From Io17-Chloro-G2 sp965226825 (GTDB lineage: Bacteria; Chloroflexota; Dehalococcoidia; Lucifugimonadales; UBA3495), in contig CBDDED010000003.1 of NCBI GenBank assembly GCA_965226825.1, forward strand, positions 124,001 to 188,000: DNA of 64,000 nt. The letters are read 5' to 3'. This document shows, in pieces, positions 26,561-34,733 of this stretch (position 1 is its first letter; each line of letters starts with the position of its first letter). The translations under genes were made by a program, and so were the position numbers. The notes under the pieces were generated by a model, which was given only the letters and a program-made list of their open reading frames with translations, was not told the origin of the DNA and made no database searches.

Positions 26561-26760
26561 AAGGGCTCTGGATCCCCGCTGCGGCGAGGATGACGGGGGG
26601 TTGGTGGGGGCTGGGTTCCTGGTGTGGTCGGAAGGACGGAGGGTTGGGACTCTGGATCCCCGTTGCGGTAGGGATGACGGGGGTTGGGGGTCTGGATTCC
26701 GGTTGCGGTAGGAAGGGCGGGGGCTGGGGGCTGGGATTCACGTTGCGACGGGAGAGACGA
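26561..26760 (-). repeat. Cluster of four dispersed-repeat copies
   Basis: The first copy (26561-26600) closely matches the consensus AAGGGCTCTGGATCCCCGCT. The next three, at 26644, 26686 and 26726, keep CTGGATTCC-GTTGCGG but have drifted. All four have the same orientation, suggesting local duplication followed by decay. Confidence 0.65.
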
Positions 26761-26868
26761 AGGGGGCGGGAATCTGATTCCGAACTTGTGATGCCGGCTA
26801 GATTAGATGGGGGTTAAGGGACGCCGGCGGGAATTACCAGCCGGCGGTCGGCAGATAGAGACGCCGGT

Positions 26869-26899
26869 CGCAGCCCCGCCGAGCTGGGGCGGGGCTGCG
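26869..26899 (-). terminator. GC-rich hairpin after the ankyrin gene
   Basis: CGCAGCCCCGCC (26869-26880) pairs with GGCGGGGCTGCG (26888-26899), 12 bp with a 7-nt loop, just past the stop of the minus-strand gene ending at 26905. There is no U-tract, so termination is plausible but not proven. Confidence 0.5.
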
Positions 26900-26904
26900 G
26901 CTTG

Positions 26905-28395
26905 CTAAGAAGAGCCACACAGGCGCTCGAGGAGTGGGGTGGAGTTGAAATAGCCGCTTATCCGGGCCCATTGACACGGAGTGAAGCGTATGTGGTCCCT
27001 GGCATTGAGGTCTGCGCTCTGGTCAACCAGCAACTCGGCAACCGCCGAGTTGGGGTTGTATTGCGCGGCCAAATGCAGGGGCGTCGAGCCGTTGCTGGTC
27101 CGAGCGTTGATGTCCGCGCCCCGGTCCAGGAGCAGGGCGGCCACTCCCGGGTCTTGATTCCATCCCGCTGCCGAATGGAGGGGCGTCCAGCCGGTCAGAA
27201 AGATGCCCCTGCCATCAGCCGCGATCGAGACCTCGGCTTTGATGTCAGCGCCCTGGGCCAGCAGGTCTTCGATATCCGCCGGCCTGGCGTCGAGCGCCGC
27301 CTGATGCAGGACGTTGTCCCCCTCGGCGAATATCCATGGGAAAGAAGGGGTTTCCGCCGGGGTTGGCGTGGCCGAGCGAGACACCGGGGTTGGCGTGACT
27401 GTCGGGCTCGACGCGGTTGAGGCGCCGGCGCCCCGGTCCAGCAACAAGGCGATCACCCCTGGGTGCGTATTATTCCTCGCCATTCTCAGGGCCGTGTCAC
27501 CTGATTTGTTATTGGCAGCGATGTTTGCTCCCCGGTCCAAAAGTAGGGAGATAACCGCCGGCGCGTTGCCAAACGCTGCATAATGCAGAGGCGTATCACC
27601 TGATTTACTTTGGGCGGCGACGTCAGCTCCCCGTTCCAAGAGCAGGGCAACCACCGCCGAGTCGTTGTCAAACGCCGCAAAATGCAGGGGTGCGTCACCT
27701 GAATAGTCCATAGCGCTGATGTCTGCGCCGCGGTCCAACAGTACGGCGACCACGGCCGGCCCGTTATTGAACGCCGCCCAATGCAGAGGCGTGGCGCCGA
27801 GATCAGTCCTGGCCTCGATGTCTGCGCCCCGGTCAAGCAGCAGCGCGGCCACCGCCGGATCCGGGTTAAGAGCAGTAGCAACATGCAGGGGCGTCGTGCC
27901 GGTGTGAAGGAATTCAATGTTTACGTAAAGGATGCCGGCCCTTGCCTCTATGTCTGTGCCCTGGTCCAGCAATCGCTCGACCTCTGCAGCATCGGTACCA
28001 AGCGCCGCCTGGTGCAGGGGTGTGCCATCCTGCACCGAGTACTTTGGGGTGGGAGTCGCCGCGGCCGCAGCAGTTGGTGTTGGGACCAGGGTGGGCGTTG
28101 GAGATGGAACTGCTGTCGGCGCCGGGGCGGTTGCCGTTGGGGATGGAGTGGCCGTGGCCGGGGTGGTTTCCGTTGGATAGGGAGTCGCGTCGACCTTGGC
28201 GGGCTCTGTCGGGGAGCCAGCACCCGCAGCCGTTCCCGTTGGGGAGTCAACCCTTGGGGCCGGGGCTGTTTTCGATGGGGAGGCGGTGGGTGAGCCGCTG
28301 CCGCCGGGAGTAGCCACCGGGCCGGTTTGGCACGCAATCCCAAACGCCAACGCGACGGCGAAGAAACCGGTCAACATCGCGGCTTTGATGTGCAT
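26905..28395 (-). CDS. Ankyrin-repeat lipoprotein
   Basis: A 496-residue protein with a lipoprotein signal (ALAFGIACQTG) and a long Thr/Pro/Ser/Ala linker (about 25-115). Ankyrin repeats follow with the hallmarks TPLHxAA and LLLDRGADI. A first block of about six repeats covers 115-330, a short Ser/Thr/Pro spacer lies near 335-360, and a second block of about four repeats runs to the end. Ankyrin repeats bind other proteins; outside the cell they could mediate surface contacts or scaffold envelope proteins. The C-terminus ends with a partial repeat and LLERLCGSS. Monocistronic, no partner apparent. Confidence 0.85.
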   Translation of the reverse strand: MHIKAAMLTGFFAVALAFGIACQTGPVATPGGSGSPTASPSKTAPAPRVDSPTGTAAGAGSPTEPAKVDATPYPTETTPATATPSPTATAPAPTAVPSPTPTLVPTPTAAAAATPTPKYSVQDGTPLHQAALGTDAAEVERLLDQGTDIEARAGILYVNIEFLHTGTTPLHVATALNPDPAVAALLLDRGADIEARTDLGATPLHWAAFNNGPAVVAVLLDRGADISAMDYSGDAPLHFAAFDNDSAVVALLLERGADVAAQSKSGDTPLHYAAFGNAPAVISLLLDRGANIAANNKSGDTALRMARNNTHPGVIALLLDRGAGASTASSPTVTPTPVSRSATPTPAETPSFPWIFAEGDNVLHQAALDARPADIEDLLAQGADIKAEVSIAADGRGIFLTGWTPLHSAAGWNQDPGVAALLLDRGADINARTSNGSTPLHLAAQYNPNSAVAELLVDQSADLNARDHIRFTPCQWARISGYFNSTPLLERLCGSS

Positions 28396-28637
28396 TTATC
28401 CCTCCGGGTGAGTTAAGGCCGCCTGGGACTCCCGAGAAACTTCTGAATTGGGGCGCGTGGGATGGATTTTGATTGGCGGCGGGTGTTTTGACAAGTCCTT
28501 TGCGCCTGCCGGGCGGTCTCTGCATTGACGTCAGACCGCTGGGGGATAAGGACTCGGAAAGTTGCCAATGGTAGGCGGCTGTGGCACAATCGGGGCCAAA
28601 TTCCCGGGCCAAATTCGGGTGAGGGCGAGGGGCCGTC

Positions 28638-29411
28638 ATGAGCACTATCAAAGCGATTTCCTGGAACGTGAACGGTCTGAGGGCGGTGCAGCGCAAGGGA
28701 TTCATGGACTGGTTCGAGGCCGAGAGCCCGGACATCCTCTGCCTTCAGGAAACCAAGCTGACCGAGGAGCAGATTCCGCCAGAACTGCTCACCGTGGAGG
28801 GCTACCAGAACTTTTTCAACTCGGCCAACCGGAAGGGGTACAGCGGCGTGGCCATGTACACCAAGCAGGCGCCGGAGTCGGTAACCCGTGGATTCGGCAT
28901 CGAGCGCTTTGACAGCGAGGGCCGAGTGCTGTTGGCGGACTACGGGCCGTACGTGATTTTTGGCATCTACTTCCCCAACGGGCGGCGGTCCGAGGAGCGG
29001 CTGCAGTACAAAATGGACTTTTACGACGCGTTTTTGGAAGTTGCCCAGTCCGTCAGGGCCCAGGGAAAGAACGTCCTGATTTGCGGGGACCTGAACACCG
29101 CCCACAAGGAGATTGACCTGGCTAGGCCCAAGGCGAATGAGAAAGTCTCCGGGTTTTTGCCCGTGGAGCGGGCCTGGATGGACCGGTTGATTGACCACGG
29201 GTACGTGGACACGTTGCGGGTGTTCAACGACCAACCAGGGCAATACTCATACTGGGACCAGATGAGCCGGGCCCGGGAAAGAAACGTGGGTTGGCGCATC
29301 GATTACTTTTTCGTCGACCAGCCTTTTGTGGACAAACTGAGCAACGCCTTCATTATGCCGGAGGTGACGGGCTCGGACCATTGCCCGGTGGGAATAGAGT
29401 TCGAAATTTAG
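28638..29411 (+). CDS. xthA: Exodeoxyribonuclease III
   Basis: A 257-residue Mg-dependent nuclease of the exonuclease III/AP endonuclease family, acting in base excision repair by cutting at abasic sites and removing 3'-blocking groups. Motifs are SWNVNGLRAV (Asn), LCLQETKL (metal-binding Glu), GDLNTAHKEIDL (Asp/Asn) and GSDHCPVGIEF (catalytic Asp-His). Length is that of E. coli XthA-type enzymes. ATG 28638 follows GAGGGGCCGTC. It is divergent from the ankyrin gene and is followed by a long hairpin at 29415-29455. Confidence 0.93.
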   Translation: MSTIKAISWNVNGLRAVQRKGFMDWFEAESPDILCLQETKLTEEQIPPELLTVEGYQNFFNSANRKGYSGVAMYTKQAPESVTRGFGIERFDSEGRVLLADYGPYVIFGIYFPNGRRSEERLQYKMDFYDAFLEVAQSVRAQGKNVLICGDLNTAHKEIDLARPKANEKVSGFLPVERAWMDRLIDHGYVDTLRVFNDQPGQYSYWDQMSRARERNVGWRIDYFFVDQPFVDKLSNAFIMPEVTGSDHCPVGIEFEI

Positions 29412-29414
29412 CCT

Positions 29415-29455
29415 GGTCCCACCCTCTGGCCGGCTTCCGCCCAGAGGGTAGGACC
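29415..29455 (+). terminator. Long hairpin after xthA
   Basis: GGTCC-C-ACCCTCTGG (29415-29429) pairs with CCAGAGGGT-A-GGACC (29441-29455): 14 bp with one C/A mismatch and an 11-nt loop, 3 bp after the xthA stop. No T-run follows. A probable terminator or 3'-end stabiliser. Confidence 0.55.
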
Positions 29456-29641
29456 CTCAAACTCAAGGGCCGCACGTCGAACGCATTCTAATTTGACCGT
29501 TCACTCTTGCATCCGAAGTGGTGCTTGACCGCCTTTTATGTGGACGTGGTCACCTCCAGCGATTCTCGTCGCAGGGTGATTCCCCCCACCGCCCTTGCCG
29601 AATTAACATACGCTGGACACCGGAGCCTGCTTAAAGCAAAG

Positions 29642-29680
29642 AAAGGGCTCTGGATTCCCGCTGCGGCGAGAATGACGGGG
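29642..29680 (-). repeat. Dispersed ~40-bp intergenic repeat
   Basis: Near-consensus copy AAAGGGCTCTGGATTCCCGC...GAGAATGACGGGG in minus orientation. Confidence 0.8.
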
Positions 29681-29766
29681 AAGGGGCCCTGGCGAATACC
29701 GAAACACCAATGTTTTGATGAAATAAGCTTCCGCGCGTCGTTCGATTGTAGAATGCGATATTCCTG

Positions 29767-30537
29767 CTAAAGGCCGGCTGCGGCCTGGTCCACGAAGAAA
29801 TTCCACAGACCGTCCATCTGGGGCGGCCCTCCATTCAGAATGTCCTTGAAATGGTCAAGTTCCCAGAGCGGAGGCCGGTCGGTCCGCTCATCGATCAGCG
29901 CTTCCGGGATTCTGGGATGGTCGCTGCCCATAGCGCAGAAGGCGTAGTAATTCATGCGGGCCTGCTCTTCCAGTTGCAACATTCCCAGCACGGTTTCTCC
30001 CAGGCTGGCCCCGGCGGTGACTGCGCCGTGGCCAAAGAGGAGCAGAACGGGACCGGCGCCCAGGTGCCTGGCAACGTCGGCGCCCTCTTCATGGCTTTGG
30101 ATAATTTTCATGTGCGGCCACACGGGCAGCGGGTTTCGCACCAGGTCCAACCCTTCGGCGCACATGGGGACCAGTTCCTGGCCCAGGACACTCATCAAAA
30201 CGGTGAACCTGGGATGAACGTGCACCACTGATTGGACGTCCGGCCGGGCCTGGTAGATGCAGGAATGAATCTTGATCTCGAGGCACTGCATCGCCCCTGG
30301 AGGGCCGTCCACCAAGAATCCGTCGGTGTCGCAGACGACCATGTGCTCCGGCCGCATGGTGGACAGCGAGTCGATGGCGTACTGGCGGCCTTTGACCACG
30401 AAGCGGTCCGGGTTGCCGGGCAGCCGCATGCTGGCATGGCCGAGTCCGGCGGTTACTCCGGTGGCCAGGCCCACATCGGCCAGAACCCGGGTGGCTATTG
30501 CCACTTCTCTTCTGACATCATCAAGTTCCGTCGTCAT
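29767..30537 (-). CDS. Class II aldolase/adducin family protein
   Basis: A 256-residue protein of the fuculose-1-phosphate aldolase-like family. The start is ATG 30537, nine bases after GGAGG; another ATG touching that site is less likely. GHASMRLPG near residue 30, the zinc-binding VVHVHPRFTVLMSVLG (HxH) and LLFGHGAVTAGASLGETV (third His) are visible. Members carry out retro-aldol cleavage or decarboxylation of sugar phosphates or related acids. The usual phosphate-binding Asn-Gly signature is altered, so a non-phosphorylated substrate is possible, which is inference. It lies 86 bp downstream of the DUF3179 gene on the same strand. Confidence 0.85.
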   Translation of the reverse strand: MTTELDDVRREVAIATRVLADVGLATGVTAGLGHASMRLPGNPDRFVVKGRQYAIDSLSTMRPEHMVVCDTDGFLVDGPPGAMQCLEIKIHSCIYQARPDVQSVVHVHPRFTVLMSVLGQELVPMCAEGLDLVRNPLPVWPHMKIIQSHEEGADVARHLGAGPVLLLFGHGAVTAGASLGETVLGMLQLEEQARMNYYAFCAMGSDHPRIPEALIDERTDRPPLWELDHFKDILNGGPPQMDGLWNFFVDQAAAGL

Positions 30538-30623
30538 GTTACGCATCCTCCAAAATCGATATGCGGCGGGAATATGCTGCCGCCAGGGCTGGGACCCGGG
30601 ACCGATCACTAGTGGAACCCAAG

Positions 30624-32186
30624 CTACTCACCACCAAAGATAGCCGTGTCTGGGTTGAAAGCATACCACCCAAACCAGTAGGCCACGCGCGCGGGCAGCC
30701 GGTCCAGTCGCTGCGCAGGTTCGGCTTCATTTACCAGAGCGTCTTCTTCCTGTAGCCAGCGGTTGCCTTCCGCGTCGACGACCGCGGGGAGTCCACCGGG
30801 TTGCGCTGCCTCGACTTCGGGCAACTCCCCGAACTGCTGGCCCTCCCGCCGGTACACGCGGCTGCCTACCTCGCCCTCGGTGGTGAGAATCACCAGGGAT
30901 TGCCCTCCGACGGCATCGTTGACCACCGGCTGGGACCGCAAGACTTCCAACGGGTATGCCTTGGCCTCGCCCCCCAGATCCAGGCCCAGGACATGGGACT
31001 TGGTCGGCAGAGAGCCGCTTTGCTGCCACACCGGGAACATGGTGTCGGGCTGGACGCGGTAGTCGTAGTAGAAAGAGTGAACTTCATACTCCGGGGGGTA
31101 GAAACTCTCGGGATACACGCCGGTGATAATGTTCAGGACGGTGGTGTCGGGGTGTTCGGCGACCCACTGACCCCAGGTGGTGACGGTAGACGGGAGAATT
31201 TTCAGCTTGAGTCCGCTCTTCGCGAGACGGCCGATCACGGGCTCACCCCTGAACTGAATCCAGAGGCTGTCGGTGCCCCGGTCGTACATCAACTTGTTGC
31301 TGCGGTACAGCAGGCCGGAGGTCCCGAACTCGGTTGTTTTGCCGTCGATACTGGTGGAATACACGATTCCAGAGCCGCACAGAGTTCAATACGCCAGGGC
31401 AAATGGGACGCCGCCGACCACGTCGTTGGCCATTTCGTGGGGGTTCATCACCCGCAGGGGGTAGGCGCGGTGTTCCCCGTTGAAAGACACTCCGAAGACC
31501 CTATCGGTGGGGTTCAGGTATAGAGCCTGGTCCGCCGGCAGCACCGGGGGATTATCCAGCGAGGGGATTCCGTCCTTGGGCACCCCGCCCCAGACCACCT
31601 CCTCCAACCGGATACGAGTTGGTATATGCGGGTATAGCAACGCGCCCATGTCCTCATCCGTCTTCTCGAACAGGCGGCCTTTCCATCCGGCGTACCCATC
31701 AACAGCCTCGACTTGGGGGTTCTCCCCCAGCCAGACGACCCACCAATCCCATTGCAGGTGGCGGGGTTCGACCGCCGCCGATTCGGAGTTATCAGTAAGT
31801 TGGACCAGGGCCGCGGCCAATTGCGACCTCGTCTCCCCGGACCAACTGAATCGCATAAGATCCACCAACACGGGGGCGAATCCAACGTTGCCGCTGTCGC
31901 CCATTTCGAGGACTGCCTGGGTAAATGCTTCCCCGGGTTGGAGGGCGCGGTCTATCAAGCGGAGTTCTTCCAGGCCGGCGTCCAGGGTTGGATCAGTCTG
32001 GGTTGCGGGCGTTTCCCGGCCCATCTCCTGGGTTGGACCGGTTTGGGTGATGGGTGTTTCCGGGTGGGTAGCACGGGTGGGGTCCCGGTCGACTGCAGTG
32101 GCGTCCGGCTGCGGGCTGGAGCAGGCCAGGAAAACCAGGCCAAGGGCAACTATCGGGGCGATGATGAGGCGGGTGAACGTTAGCAT
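30624..32186 (-). CDS. DUF3179 lipoprotein with in-frame TGA at a conserved Cys (candidate selenoprotein)
   Basis: Two same-frame open stretches (32186-31389 and 31385-30624) are separated only by TGA at 31388-31386. Read through, they give 520 residues: a lipoprotein signal (ALGLVFLACSSP), a Thr/Pro linker, a helical region (about 65-130) and a complete DUF3179 domain. At residue 267 the order is GGVPFALAY-TGA-TLCGSGIVY, where the paralogue at 21707 has GGVPVIITF-C-PLCNSAIVF; the TGA replaces the first Cys of CxxC. A stem TGGAAT/ATTCCA with loop CGTGT lies 14 nt after the TGA (31371-31355), as a bacterial SECIS would. Alternatives are a nonsense mutation or sequence error. No Sec-machinery genes are in the window. 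DUF3179 function is unknown. Confidence 0.7.
31355..31371 (-). promoter_or_regulatory. Candidate bacterial SECIS hairpin
   Basis: In the mRNA UGGAAU pairs with AUUCCA (6 bp) around loop CGUGU. The loop starts 21 nt after the UGA and has G as its second base. This fits the described bacterial SECIS pattern: stem of 4-16 bp, loop 16-37 nt from UGA, G among the first two loop bases. A hairpin this short can occur by chance. Confidence 0.45.
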
Positions 32187-32378
32187 GGTGCGCAGCGCCA
32201 GTTTGATCGCCGTGGCATTTGTAATGTTATCCGATAGGTTTGACACTTTAACAAGCCCAATAATACACTCGAAACTCAAGCAGGGTCGGCCCGGTTTTCG
32301 CGGCTTCCATTTTCGCGTCTACGCTCGGGCCGGGCAATTGGGTTGAGATGCTGGCGGCGCGCCCTTGATGGGGGAAAT

Positions 32379-33143
32379 ATGGACAGACTCAAGGACCGGG
32401 TAATCATAGTCACCGGCGGGGCCCACGGCATCGGACGGGCCTACTGCCGCGGGCTGGCCGCGGAAGGCGCCAAGGTGGTTGTGGCCGACTTGGACATTGG
32501 TGCAGCCGAGGCGGTCGTGCGCAGCCTGGGCGAGTTGGGAAGCGACGCACTGGCGGTGAGGGCCGATGTGTCCCAAGCGGAGGACGTTGACACGATGGTT
32601 CAGGTGGCAGCAGACCGGTTTGGGAGCGTGGACGGACTGATCAACAACGCCGCCGTGTTCCAGGTGCCGGCCATGTCCCGGGTCCCCTTCGAGCAGATTC
32701 CCATCGACGAATGGGACCGGTTGATAGCGGTAAACCTGAGGGGTGTTTTCCTGGGTTGCCGGGCGGTAGTCCCCTATATGAAGGCCCAGGGGCGGGGCAA
32801 GATTGTCAACATAAGCTCTGGGACGGTGTTCCACGGTTCGGCCAACGCCGCCCATTACGTTACATCCAAAGCTGGGGTTATCGGTTTTACCAGGTCGCTG
32901 GCGCGGGAATTGGGTGATCACAATATCAACGTGAACGCCATCGCCCCAGGACTAACCCTGAGCCTGGAAGAAATGACCGACGACCGCCTGCAGATGAGCC
33001 GGAACCGGACGCAGGCCAGGGCGATCAAGCGGGATCAGGAACCGGAAGACCTGGTGGGGACGGCGATATTCCTGTGCTCGCCGGACAGCGATTTTGTAAC
33101 CGGGCAGACCCTCGTCGTGGACGGCGGGGCGCAAATGCACTGA
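32379..33143 (+). CDS. Short-chain dehydrogenase/reductase (classical SDR)
   Basis: A 254-residue NAD(P)-dependent oxidoreductase. ATG 32379 follows GGGGGAAAT. Cofactor motif VTGGAHGIGRAYCRG (about 11-25), NNAAVF, the catalytic Ser in NISSGTVFHGSA and Tyr-x3-Lys in YVTSKAGVIGF are all present, and the C-terminus FVTGQTLVVDGGAQMH is classical. Residues after NVNAIAPGLTLSLEEM form the substrate loop. The substrate is unknown. It is divergent from the DUF3179 gene and 111 bp before a small plus-strand gene. Confidence 0.92.
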   Translation: MDRLKDRVIIVTGGAHGIGRAYCRGLAAEGAKVVVADLDIGAAEAVVRSLGELGSDALAVRADVSQAEDVDTMVQVAADRFGSVDGLINNAAVFQVPAMSRVPFEQIPIDEWDRLIAVNLRGVFLGCRAVVPYMKAQGRGKIVNISSGTVFHGSANAAHYVTSKAGVIGFTRSLARELGDHNINVNAIAPGLTLSLEEMTDDRLQMSRNRTQARAIKRDQEPEDLVGTAIFLCSPDSDFVTGQTLVVDGGAQMH

Positions 33144-33254
33144 CGCCGAGCCCAGGTCTCGGCAGCGTTCAGCCGGGGGCGCGGGGTCAACCCTACCTGC
33201 GGCGGGGCGCCGTTGGGGCGTACCTGCGAATTTTTTCATAGAGGTGTTGCACCC

Positions 33255-33446
33255 ATGGCCGGCGATAAACAATCCATGGAAGTCCAGCTAAACCCCGACC
33301 AGGTTACATTCCTTAAGTCGGCCAGAGAAACCTACGATGTCCCCGACGAAAGCAAGGTCCTGCGGATAATTCTGGACTACATACAGACCAACAGGGACAT
33401 CCATGACACGGTGTTCGGCGAAATCCGCTGCAATCGCTGCGACTAA
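33255..33446 (+). CDS. Small ribbon-helix-helix-like protein
   Basis: A 63-residue protein. ATG 33255 is preceded by GAGG at about ten bases. MEVQLNPDQVTFLKSARETY followed by VPDESKVLRIILDYIQ has the strand-helix-helix pattern of RHH DNA-binding proteins. The C-terminus ends in IRCNRCD, a CxxC that could bind metal. It may regulate a neighbouring gene. No partner toxin is seen, so an antitoxin role is not supported. Family call is tentative. Confidence 0.55.
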   Translation: MAGDKQSMEVQLNPDQVTFLKSARETYDVPDESKVLRIILDYIQTNRDIHDTVFGEIRCNRCD

Positions 33447-33488
33447 CCTTTCCACTTTCCCTTCTGTTAGCTCCATTAGCTACCTGTA

Positions 33489-33920
33489 TTAACCTTCGAC
33501 CGACCGTTTGACCGCCTGCAGGGCCAGATAGTATCCGTAGATTCCGAAGCCGTACACGCAGCCCTTGGAGACCGGCAGGACCTTGGACACCGTTCCCCTG
33601 GCCGTGGGGTTGGAGACGTGGACTTCGTACACCGGGAACTTGACCTGCCCGATTGCGCCCAAAAGAGGTCCCGTGCCGGTGGTGTAGCCGGCGGGGTTGA
33701 TCAATGCGGCGTCGAAGTCCCGTTCGTGGGCGTCATATAACGCGTTGACCACCTCGCCCTCGATGTTTGAGTGGAACAATTCCAGGTCAACACCCAGGCC
33801 TTCCGCGTACGCCCTGATCTGGTCGTTGATTTGATCCAGGGTGTCGGGGCCGAAAATCTCCACCTGAGCGCGGCCCCGCATGTTCATGCCCGCGCCCTGT
33901 ATCACCAGCACTTTGGCCAT
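33489..33920 (-). CDS. AroQ-like protein lacking key catalytic residues
   Basis: A 143-residue protein with the fold of type II 3-dehydroquinate dehydratase. ATG 33920 has an excellent AAGGAGGAAATCC. The N-terminal loop reads GAGMNMRGRAQVEIFGPDTL where true enzymes have NLNLLGxREPxxYG; the catalytic Tyr is Phe here. The NPGAYTHTS-type motif is INPAGYTTGTGPLL, so the catalytic His is Thr. EVHVSNPTARGT is close to the family's substrate-binding EVHISNxxxRE. It therefore probably does not dehydrate dehydroquinate and may act on, or bind, another small cyclic acid. It lies downstream of the MFS and protoglobin genes on the same strand. Confidence 0.78.
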   Translation of the reverse strand: MAKVLVIQGAGMNMRGRAQVEIFGPDTLDQINDQIRAYAEGLGVDLELFHSNIEGEVVNALYDAHERDFDAALINPAGYTTGTGPLLGAIGQVKFPVYEVHVSNPTARGTVSKVLPVSKGCVYGFGIYGYYLALQAVKRSVEG

Positions 33921-34029
33921 GGATTTCCTCCTTTTCGCGTTGTTTGTTTTTGGGGGTTGTGTTGGGCCTGACCCTGTTGGACCGGCCTGGGGATAGCTAG
34001 ACTTGCCGGGTTTGACCACCGGAATTCGC

Positions 34030-34563
34030 CTAGCCGGGCGTATCGCTGATATACCCGGCTAGGAGGATGTCAAGCTGGACCATCAGCATTTTGTTCCAGG
34101 CAACCGAGGCTCGCAGCGCCAGGTCGGGGTCGTCTAACCCGGCCTCCAGGATCTGCGCCACTGCGGTCTGGATGAATGACATAGAGGCCACCATGAACCG
34201 ACCGGGTACCGGACCAAGATGGGCCCGGTGGCTGGGCGGGTGGCTGTGGACAATGCCGGTTGCCAGCACGCGGATGGGATAGTCTTCGTCAATCTTGAAC
34301 TCAATCGACCCCCGGAGCCACCGGGCAAGGCTGTGCTTTCTGCGGGTAAGCCGGTCCTCATCCACCTCGCCATCGGATTCGAGGAAGAACTTCCGGGTCT
34401 CGGGGAAACGCAGGAAATTGTCGTAGACCTGATTGGTCAACTCGTCGGCATGTTCCAGAATGGGACCCGAGGTGGCTTGCAAAAGGTCCAACTCATCCTG
34501 GCCCAGACCGACGAAGTCAGCCATTTCCTTCAGCCGGGCGGGCCAGTCGATTATTCTCGCCAT
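34030..34563 (-). CDS. Protoglobin-type heme protein
   Basis: A 177-residue single-domain globin of the protoglobin/globin-coupled-sensor family. ATG 34563 follows GGTGGAGAAGGC. The N-terminal helix ends in MADFVGLGQDELDLLQATSG, then YDNFLRFPETRKFF, and the proximal-His region SHRAHLGPVPGRFMVASM, which aligns with the HxxIGLxP pattern of these proteins. No signalling domain is attached, so it is probably an O2, CO or NO binding protein, or a sensor acting through a partner. It is followed on the same strand by the AroQ-like gene 109 bp away. Confidence 0.75.
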   Translation of the reverse strand: MARIIDWPARLKEMADFVGLGQDELDLLQATSGPILEHADELTNQVYDNFLRFPETRKFFLESDGEVDEDRLTRRKHSLARWLRGSIEFKIDEDYPIRVLATGIVHSHPPSHRAHLGPVPGRFMVASMSFIQTAVAQILEAGLDDPDLALRASVAWNKMLMVQLDILLAGYISDTPG

Positions 34564-34733
34564 GCCTTCTCCACCGAAGATTGCCACTGAGGATTGCACG
34601 ATTGTTGGATTGCGCGATTGTTTCCTGGGACATTGGGGCCGGGCCCGCGGGAACAACGAGAATATAAGGCCTATTGGTAAACCGGGCAACCGGAACTATG
34701 ACGCCAGGTAGGGGAGGCAGCGCATTGCCGCGG

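Larger units (their letters stand above)
26306..26904. other. Repeat-rich intergenic region
   Basis: A 599-bp gap with four consecutive, increasingly degenerate copies of the dispersed repeat (26561-26600, 26644-26683, 26686-26723, 26726-26760) and a strong hairpin at 26869-26899. G-rich spacers separate the copies. No coding sequence is supported. Confidence 0.6.
29412..29766. other. Intergenic region between convergent genes
   Basis: A 355-bp gap containing the xthA hairpin and one near-consensus copy of the dispersed repeat (29642-29680). No gene is seen. Confidence 0.5.
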
